Shown here piece after piece: positions 58,193-64,000 of a DNA stretch of 64,000 nucleotides; the first letter of the stretch is position 1, and each line of letters begins with the position of its first letter. Under the pieces are notes generated by a model. The model had not been told where the DNA came from. It made no database searches and saw nothing but the letters and a program-made list of their open reading frames with translations. A program made the position numbers and the translations under genes. Source of the DNA: Streptococcus sp. (GTDB lineage Bacteria > Bacillota > Bacilli > Lactobacillales > Streptococcaceae); assembly GCA_030527925.1 (NCBI GenBank), contig JAUMZW010000005.1:62001-126000 (forward strand), read 5' to 3'.

Positions 58193-59080
58193 TTATGATT
58201 TCGCTAATGTTAATACCATATACTCTAAACTATTTTGGAAAGTGACATGAGCCAAACACATTTCTCTTGCTTGATACAATTTTTTTAAAATTTCTGGTGT
58301 CTTAACATGATACAAATCCTTTTGACATAGTATAACTAATAGTGAAAAACAAAGTGTTTGCTCTTCCTTATCTAAAATAAAGCTACTTAACTTAGCAACT
58401 TCCAAATAAAGAGTAGGTGAAGTATCATAAATTTTTTTTAAAAATCTCTCACAACGATCAATGATATCTAGAATTCGTTTTTGTGACAAAAAATGTTCTA
58501 ATTCCAATGGAGTTTGTGCTAATTCAGCTAAAATAAGGGCTTGGGATTTTAATAAATCTGACTGTAAGGATCTTTTTATCAAAAATTCTTTATTTTTAGG
58601 AAAACGAATAATTTGTGTTCTACTTCTAATTGTTGGCAAAATATGATTAAAGTCATCTGTCAATAATACGATATAAGATTCCGACGGGGGTTCTTCAATA
58701 AATTTTAATAAAGCGTTTGCTGCATTGGGATGCATCTTATGAGCTTCTCTAATAATAAAAAATTGAGCTTTTCCTTCATAACCTGAATGCGAGAACTCTT
58801 TGAGTAATTCTCTAATTGTATCAGTTTTAATAACTTGACCTACAGGATCAACAATTTTGACATCCGTGTACTCTTCTTGTTCAATCAAACGACAAGCACG
58901 ACAAGTAAGACACGGAAGTTTTCCATTTTTATTTTCACAGAAACGACTTTTAGCTATGTACAAAGCCATATCAAAACTAGCAAAATAGCCTGAAAATAAA
59001 TAAGCATGACTTACTCTATCAACTTCAATTGCTTTATTAATTTCATCAAAAATCTTAGGTTGTAGCTCTTCTAACTGCAT
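58193..59080 (-). CDS. holB: DNA polymerase III subunit delta'
   Basis: 295 residues. VSHAYLFSGYFASFDMALYIA, a zinc-binding part (CENKNGKLPCLTCRACRLIEQEE), FFIIREAHKMHPNAANALLKFIEEPPSESYIVLLT and LPTIRSRTQIIRF (the sensor/SRC-like region). The P-loop is degenerate (FSGYFAS), as expected for non-ATPase delta'. It is part of the clamp loader. It is two bases from tmk. Confidence 0.94.
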   Translation of the reverse strand: MQLEELQPKIFDEINKAIEVDRVSHAYLFSGYFASFDMALYIAKSRFCENKNGKLPCLTCRACRLIEQEEYTDVKIVDPVGQVIKTDTIRELLKEFSHSGYEGKAQFFIIREAHKMHPNAANALLKFIEEPPSESYIVLLTDDFNHILPTIRSRTQIIRFPKNKEFLIKRSLQSDLLKSQALILAELAQTPLELEHFLSQKRILDIIDRCERFLKKIYDTSPTLYLEVAKLSSFILDKEEQTLCFSLLVILCQKDLYHVKTPEILKKLYQAREMCLAHVTFQNSLEYMVLTLAKS

Positions 59081-59082
59081 AT

Positions 59083-59727
59083 TTACCCTTTATTTACATT
59101 TATAAAATTAAGGAGCAACTGTTTCGTCTCAGACAAAACAGTTGAAAAGTCCTGACTGGCATCAACTTTGATGATTCGATGACTTTCATCCTTTAGTAAA
59201 TTTAAATACCCATTGCGCACACGATGATGCATATCAACTTTTTCCAAATCAAGACGATTGACCTCACGATTATCATTTTCTTCAATTCTTTTTAAGCCAA
59301 TTTCTGCAGAAACATCAAATAAAATGGTTAAATCTGGCTGATAATTTTCAATCACAAAATCGTTTAACCAAGATATACTATCCTTATCTAAACCACGACC
59401 ATAACCTTGATAAGCTACTGAGCTGTCAATAAAACGGTCTACAAGAACAATTTCCCCTCTAGCTAAAGCCGGAATAATTTTTTCAACTAAATGTTGACGT
59501 CTAGCAGCAATATATAAAAGTAATTCTGTTTTAGAGTCCATAGCTGTATGATTAACATTTAAAATAACGTCCCGAATACGCTCAGATATTTCAACTCCGC
59601 CTGGCTCTCTAGTTATTATAATATTACGACTTAATTCTTCTTGTAATAGAGGCTTAACTGCTTGTAAAATACTAGTTTTTCCAGCCCCATCTGGGCCTTC
59701 AAATGAAATTAAAATACCTTTAGTCAT
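59083..59727 (-). CDS. tmk: Thymidylate kinase
   Basis: 214 residues. P-loop FEGPDGAGKTS, TREPGGVEISERIRDVIL, DRFIDSSVAYQGYGRGLD and the LID segment RIEENDNREVNRLDLEK. It phosphorylates dTMP to dTDP. It heads the tmk-holB-yabA-rsmI operon. Confidence 0.97.
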   Translation of the reverse strand: MTKGILISFEGPDGAGKTSILQAVKPLLQEELSRNIIITREPGGVEISERIRDVILNVNHTAMDSKTELLLYIAARRQHLVEKIIPALARGEIVLVDRFIDSSVAYQGYGRGLDKDSISWLNDFVIENYQPDLTILFDVSAEIGLKRIEENDNREVNRLDLEKVDMHHRVRNGYLNLLKDESHRIIKVDASQDFSTVLSETKQLLLNFINVNKG

Positions 59728-59853
59728 CTTATTTCCTTAAAATTATTGTAATACCATTCTACCAAAAAAACTTAAAAAAAGATAACACAAAAAGAATACC
59801 TCCTCATAAGAATTTCATAAAACAGCCTTACATTATAGTAAATCTAGAATATT

Positions 59854-59884
59854 AAAAACCTTTCTACATTATGTAAAAAGGTTA
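59854..59884 (-). terminator. Terminator after the CBS/ACT gene
   Basis: AACCTTT and AAAGGTT stem with inner TACATAATGTA, then TTTTTAATATTC on the minus strand. Confidence 0.7.
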
Positions 59885-59889
59885 AGTTC

Positions 59890-60546
59890 TTAAAAAGATT
59901 TTGCGTGTGTTTGAGAAATAGATTCTACTTCAAACCCTAGTTTAACTAATTTTTCTTCAAGTTTATTTGCATCGATTTTACCATCAACTTGAATCTCAAT
60001 AATCACCTTATTGTTTTTACGGGAAGCAGTGACAGCTCTCTTAATGTTTAATCCTTCATTAGTAATAGTATCAACAACCTTTGATAAAGAACCAATATTA
60101 TCTGCCGTCAAAACGCTAATTCGCACTCCCTCTTCACCATAACCAGACACTTCTAAAAAAGCTTTAAAAACATCTTTATCTGTGATTATGCCATAAACTT
60201 GATTATTATCTACTACTGGTAATACACCAACTTTGTTTTTCATCATAATATACACAGCATCTTCTAATGAATCATACTTAGAAACAGTGATAACATCTTT
60301 AATCATAATATCTTTTATTTTAGTTTTATTTAAAAGATAGTTCATTTCATATATTGAAAGGCTAGTTGCTTTAGAAGGTGTAGCCTCAGCCATCGTTCCC
60401 TCAGTTACTAGACCGACCAATCTATCATTTTCAATAACTGGTAAACGTCTTAAATTTTGTTCTCTCATAATATCTGTTGCATGGGCAACAGTTGTCTCTG
60501 GTGAGATAAAAACAACTTTTTTAGTCATAAAATCTTTTACTGGCAT
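59890..60546 (-). CDS. CBS-pair and ACT domain protein (AcuB-like)
   Basis: 218 residues: two CBS motifs (VKDFMTKKVVFISPETTVAHATDIM and IKDIMIKDVITVSKYDSLEDAVYIM), then an ACT domain (GVRISVLTADNIGSLSKVVDTITNEGLNIKRAV). It probably senses adenine nucleotides and an amino acid. It lies immediately after livF in the same direction, so it may report on branched-chain amino-acid status; this is inferred. Confidence 0.9.
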   Translation of the reverse strand: MPVKDFMTKKVVFISPETTVAHATDIMREQNLRRLPVIENDRLVGLVTEGTMAEATPSKATSLSIYEMNYLLNKTKIKDIMIKDVITVSKYDSLEDAVYIMMKNKVGVLPVVDNNQVYGIITDKDVFKAFLEVSGYGEEGVRISVLTADNIGSLSKVVDTITNEGLNIKRAVTASRKNNKVIIEIQVDGKIDANKLEEKLVKLGFEVESISQTHAKSF

Positions 60547-60616
60547 ATCAAATAAACCTCCTTATATCATTTTATTATATCATAACTTTATAATACTAAT
60601 AATGGATCTTTCTAAA

Positions 60617-60643
60617 AAAGAAGTTGAAAGATTCAACTTCTTT
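60617..60643 (-). terminator. liv operon terminator
   Basis: AAAGAAGTTGA and TCAACTTCTTT around a five-base loop, then TTTTTTAG on the minus strand. Confidence 0.85.
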
Positions 60644-60646
60644 AAT

Positions 60647-61351
60647 CTACCCACCGAGATAAGCTTTTCGAACTTCATCTGAGGTAAGTAACTCTTGACC
60701 TGTACCTGATAAAACTATCTTTCCTGTTTCTAATACATAACCACGATTGGCAATCGATAGCGCTTTATTTGCATTCTGTTCAATTAATAAAACAGTTGTT
60801 CCTTGTTTTTGAATGTCTTGGATGATATCAAAAATTTCTTGAATAAAAATAGGAGCTAATCCCATTGAAGGTTCATCCAATAATAACAATTTAGGTTTAC
60901 TCATTAAGGCACGTCCCATAGCAAGCATTTGCTGTTCACCACCAGATAGCGTCGCAGCGTCTTGGTTTTTACGTTCTTCCAAACGTTCAAAACGGTCAAA
61001 AACCATTTTCATATTCTTTTGGTTTTCTTCTCGATTATTATTTAAAAATGCACCCATTTCTAAATTTTCAAGAACTGTTAAACCTGGAAAAACATGACGT
61101 CCTTCTGGAACTTGAGAAAGACCACTTGCCACTATTTTTCGAGCAGGAACCTTATGGATTTCATTTCCTAAAAATGATATCGTTCCTGAACTTGGACGAA
61201 CTAAGCCTGAAATAGTTCTTAGAATAGAAGTTTTACCTGCCCCATTAGCTCCAATAAGAGTGACAACTTCACCTTCATTCACCTCAAAACTAACATCTTT
61301 GACAGCCTCAATTGCACCATAGCTTACTGATAAATTTTCAACTTTTAACAT
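60647..61351 (-). CDS. livF: Branched-chain amino-acid ABC transporter ATP-binding protein LivF
   Basis: 234 residues. Walker A GANGAGKTS, LivF signature QVPEGRHVFPGLTVLENLEMGA, ABC motif LSGGEQQMLAMGRAL and LLLDEPSMGLAP. It powers leucine/isoleucine/valine uptake with LivG. Its start overlaps the livG stop by one base. Confidence 0.96.
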   Translation of the reverse strand: MLKVENLSVSYGAIEAVKDVSFEVNEGEVVTLIGANGAGKTSILRTISGLVRPSSGTISFLGNEIHKVPARKIVASGLSQVPEGRHVFPGLTVLENLEMGAFLNNNREENQKNMKMVFDRFERLEERKNQDAATLSGGEQQMLAMGRALMSKPKLLLLDEPSMGLAPIFIQEIFDIIQDIQKQGTTVLLIEQNANKALSIANRGYVLETGKIVLSGTGQELLTSDEVRKAYLGG

Positions 61352-62115
61352 TATGCTTCTCCTCCAAGATATGCTTCAATAACACGTTTATTATTTTTAA
61401 TTTCGTTTGGAGTTCCATGAGCAATTAAGCGTCCATACTCTAATACATAGATCCTCTCAGTTACTTCCATAACCAGACTCATATCATGCTCAATCAGAAT
61501 AATGGTTATACCGAAGTCTTCTTTTATTTGTCTAATTAAAGCAGTTAATTCAGCAGTTTCTTGAGGATTCATACCAGCAGCTGGCTCATCTAAAAATAAA
61601 ATTTTCGGTTCCGTCGCTAAAGCACGAACAATCTCAAGACGTCTTTGTTGACCATAAGGTAAATTCTTAGCTAACGTCTGTGCATCATCTTGTAAATTGA
61701 AAATACTGAGTAATTCCATTGCTTTTTTATCTAATTTTTCTTCATTAGCATAAAATTTTGGTAAGCGTAAGAAAGATGAAAAAATATGTGGATTTTTTTT
61801 ATTTCCCATGCCTATTAAAACATTATCTAATACAGACATATTTTTAAACAAACGAATATTTTGGAAAGTACGTGATAATCCTAGTGAAGCAATTTTATAA
61901 GGTGTCTTATTATTTAAAATAGTGCCATCCAAAGTTACTGTTCCCTCTGACGGAACATATACGCCCGTAAGCAAGTTAAATAAAGTTGTTTTACCTGCTC
62001 CATTAGGACCAATTAAACCAACCAATTCACCTGAATTAAGCTCCATTGTGACATCACCAACAGCAGTTAAGCCTCCAAAATTTTTAGTTAAGTTTTTGAC
62101 TTCAAGAAGTGCCAT
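61351..62115 (-). CDS. livG: Branched-chain amino-acid ABC transporter ATP-binding protein LivG
   Basis: 254 residues. Walker A GPNGAGKTTLFNLLTG, SRTFQNIRLFKNMSVLDNVLIG, LPYGQQRRLEIVRAL and LFLDEPAAGMNPQE, typical of LivG. It sits two bases after livM. Confidence 0.96.
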   Translation of the reverse strand: MALLEVKNLTKNFGGLTAVGDVTMELNSGELVGLIGPNGAGKTTLFNLLTGVYVPSEGTVTLDGTILNNKTPYKIASLGLSRTFQNIRLFKNMSVLDNVLIGMGNKKNPHIFSSFLRLPKFYANEEKLDKKAMELLSIFNLQDDAQTLAKNLPYGQQRRLEIVRALATEPKILFLDEPAAGMNPQETAELTALIRQIKEDFGITIILIEHDMSLVMEVTERIYVLEYGRLIAHGTPNEIKNNKRVIEAYLGGEA

Positions 62116-62117
62116 AC

Positions 62118-63068
62118 TTATTTGCCCTCCTTATTTTTTGAAAAGAATTTTGACAAAAATAATTCTTTTGTTCCTAATAGACCACCTGGTCTAAATACCA
62201 TTACTAAGATTAAAGCTAACGAATAAATAATCATGCGTAACTCTGAAAAATTTTGTAAATACATGTTTAAAATACCTAGAACAATTGCAGCTACAATAGT
62301 ACCTGTAATAGATCCTAATCCACCTAGAACTGCTATGATAAGGTAATCAATTGATTTTAAAATTGTAAAATCTTTTGGAGCTACAGCACCAATATATCCA
62401 ACAAATAGCGAGCCAGCAATCGCAGATACCATTGCTGCAAAAACAAATACAATAACTTTAATTTTTGTCGTATTAACCCCCATAGACTCTGCTGCGATTT
62501 CGTCTTCTCGAACAGCCAAAACTTCACGACCCATTGGACTTCTCAAAAAGTTAGTCATCGATACCGTAATGAGCACAACAAATATAAATACAACTGGCCA
62601 TGTCGTATATTGTAAAACTCCAGTCATACCAGCTGCACCATTTGTTAAATCACCACCATTAATAATAGCAATACGAATAATCTCAGCAACACCTAAGGTA
62701 GCAATTGCTAAATAGTCTCCTTTTAGGCGAAGTGTGGGAATTCCTACAATAATGGCGATGACAGCAGCAACAACTGCACCAACAATCATTGAAATGTAAA
62801 ATCCAACATAGGTCGGCATTGTCTTAGTTAAAATGGCAGTAGCATATGCTCCTATTGCCATAAATCCAGCTTGTCCCAAAGAAAATTGACCTGAGAAACC
62901 TAGGATTAAATTTGTCCCTAAAGCCATTATGATTGAAATACCAATCCCCATTAAAATTTGAACGTAGTAAACACCTAATAGTCCTGTACTAACAAGAATT
63001 GAAATGATTGCATATGTAAAAATAATAATTGCTAACCAAGCCAAAATAGGTTTTATATTTTTTTTCAT
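62118..63068 (-). CDS. livM: Branched-chain amino-acid ABC transporter permease LivM
   Basis: 316 residues, eight or more helices. NLILGFSGQFSLGQAGFMAIGAYATAIL and LRLKGDYLAIATLGVAEIIR are LivM signatures, and VREDEIAAESMGVNTTKIKVI is the coupling loop. It lies three bases after livH. Confidence 0.95.
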   Translation of the reverse strand: MKKNIKPILAWLAIIIFTYAIISILVSTGLLGVYYVQILMGIGISIIMALGTNLILGFSGQFSLGQAGFMAIGAYATAILTKTMPTYVGFYISMIVGAVVAAVIAIIVGIPTLRLKGDYLAIATLGVAEIIRIAIINGGDLTNGAAGMTGVLQYTTWPVVFIFVVLITVSMTNFLRSPMGREVLAVREDEIAAESMGVNTTKIKVIVFVFAAMVSAIAGSLFVGYIGAVAPKDFTILKSIDYLIIAVLGGLGSITGTIVAAIVLGILNMYLQNFSELRMIIYSLALILVMVFRPGGLLGTKELFLSKFFSKNKEGK

Positions 63069-63071
63069 TTT

Positions 63072-63941
63072 TTACACCTTTTCCTTAATATTTTTACCTA
63101 AAATACCTGCAGGACGAACTAGTAAGATGATGATTAAAATAGCGTACACTACTGCATCACGATAGCTTGATAATCCAATCGAGACAGAGAATGTTTCTAA
63201 TAAACCAATAATAAATCCACCTAATGCAGCACCTGGAATAATACCAATCCCTCCTAATACTGCGGCAACAAACGCTTTAATACCTGGAGTCATACCCATT
63301 AGAGGTTCAATTGAATTATAGTAAAGGCCAATTAAAACACCTGCAGCACCTGCAAGAGCTGAACCCAATGCAAAGGTAAAACTGATTGTAGAATTAACGT
63401 TAATCCCCATCAACTGAGCTGCGTCACTATCAACTGAAACAGCACGCATTGCTTTTCCCATCTTAGTTTTTTGAACAATGTAGGTTAAAGCTAACATCAA
63501 AACAATAGAGACACCTAGAATCGTTAATTGTACATTTGTTACTGAAAATAAACCTAAATCATAACGTATTGTCTTAAGAGCTTGTGGAAATGCACGGACA
63601 TTCGCACCAACGAAGTAAACCATACCATATTCTAATAAGAAAGAGACACCGATAGCTGTGATTAGGTTAGCTATTTTTGTTGAATTTCTCAATGGACGAT
63701 AAGCCAAAAATTCTACAATAACTCCTAGAAAAGCTGTAATTAACATTGTTAAGACTAAAGCTACGAAAAAGTTTAAATGGTAAGCACTAATCAGATAATA
63801 ACCAATAAATGCACCCATCATATAAATATCACCATGAGCAAAGTTGATTAACTTAATAATCCCATAAACCATGGTATAACCTAGAGCTAATAGAGCATAA
63901 ACACTCCCCAAAATTAACCCATTAACAAGTTGTTGAAGCAT
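63072..63941 (-). CDS. livH: Branched-chain amino-acid ABC transporter permease LivH
   Basis: 289 residues, about eight helices. LILGSVYALLALGYTMVYGIIKLINFAHGDIYMMGAF is the LivH signature, with AVSVDSDAAQLMGINVNSTISFTF as the coupling loop. The binding-protein gene livJ would be expected upstream, beyond the right edge. Confidence 0.95.
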   Translation of the reverse strand: MLQQLVNGLILGSVYALLALGYTMVYGIIKLINFAHGDIYMMGAFIGYYLISAYHLNFFVALVLTMLITAFLGVIVEFLAYRPLRNSTKIANLITAIGVSFLLEYGMVYFVGANVRAFPQALKTIRYDLGLFSVTNVQLTILGVSIVLMLALTYIVQKTKMGKAMRAVSVDSDAAQLMGINVNSTISFTFALGSALAGAAGVLIGLYYNSIEPLMGMTPGIKAFVAAVLGGIGIIPGAALGGFIIGLLETFSVSIGLSSYRDAVVYAILIIILLVRPAGILGKNIKEKV

Positions 63942-63973
63942 ATTTTTACCATACTTTCTATAACATAATAATA

Positions 63974-63999
63974 TCTGGGAAGGCTTTGTCCTTCCCAGA
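63974..63999 (-). terminator. Hairpin upstream of livH, possible livJ attenuator
   Basis: TCTGGGAAGG and CCTTCCCAGA around CTTTGT. Only TATTATTATG follows on the minus strand, so termination is weak. Such partial terminators commonly follow a highly expressed binding-protein gene. Confidence 0.6.
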
Positions 64000-64000
64000 C

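Overview
The window is low-GC, gene-dense DNA from a Streptococcus chromosome. The closest guess from gene content is the pyogenic group (S. uberis / S. parauberis-like). Support comes from a CcpA with the streptococcal N-terminus divergent from pepQ, a coaE-mutM-era-dgkA-ybeY block, MtsABC with a DtxR-type MtsR, MacP beside a Nudix gene and mtnN, YozE, CvfB, YabA and a Liv branched-chain amino-acid ABC system. The species call is an inference. No rRNA, tRNA, CRISPR array or prophage was seen.

Layout. 1-3.3 kb: a sugar locus (partial barrel-type enzyme, Lac-family EIIC, cre site, divergent broken ROK repressor). 3.4-4.1 kb: remnant of an IS3-type transposase with a perfect 23-bp inverted repeat. 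4.1-9.3 kb: rlmD, recX, ccpA, pepQ and a SufT-like gene. 9.5-21.7 kb: ilvD, then a minus-strand housekeeping run (smpB, rnr, secG, rpmG, pmrA, coaE, mutM, era, dgkA, ybeY, acetyltransferase, L,D-transpeptidase, phoH). 21.8-24.5 kb: a TetR/MFS drug-efflux pair with two matching operators. 24.5-33.5 kb: yozE, cvfB, frr-pyrH, a GH3 glycosidase, rplKA, ftsK and a cyclophilin lipoprotein. 33.5-39.8 kb: mtsCBA/mtsR, mtnN, macP, nudF, glmU. 39.8-42.3 kb: an oxidoreductase/ASCH/SDR/DUF2829 operon. 42.3-47.9 kb: a flavin-based reductase operon. 48-59.7 kb: metG, exoA, a fused ogt/Spx-like gene, serAC, cutC, glnK-amtB, rsmI, yabA, holB, tmk. 59.9-64 kb: a CBS/ACT protein and livHMGF.

The most notable system is at 42.3-47.9 kb. 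A small FMN reductase sits directly before an 809-residue three-domain protein (FMN-reductase, covalent-FMN-binding and fumarate-reductase-like FAD domains), followed by a GntP-type permease and the flavin transferase ApbE. The arrangement fits a soluble NAD(P)H-dependent 2-enoate reductase with its carboxylate importer and maturation enzyme. The catalytic arginine and the HHTMGG motif are present, but the residues that grip the second carboxylate of fumarate are replaced. ApbE, which should flavinylate it, carries an in-frame stop.

The second theme is gene decay. Five dispensable genes (ROK regulator, pmrA, L,D-transpeptidase, GH3 glycosidase, Gfo/Idh oxidoreductase) each need a one-base change in or beside an A/T run to restore the family reading frame, and ogt may have been fused to its neighbour the same way. 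Long essential genes in the same window (ftsK, rnr, metG) are intact. This bias argues for real decay or phase variation over random sequencing error, but only read-level data can decide.
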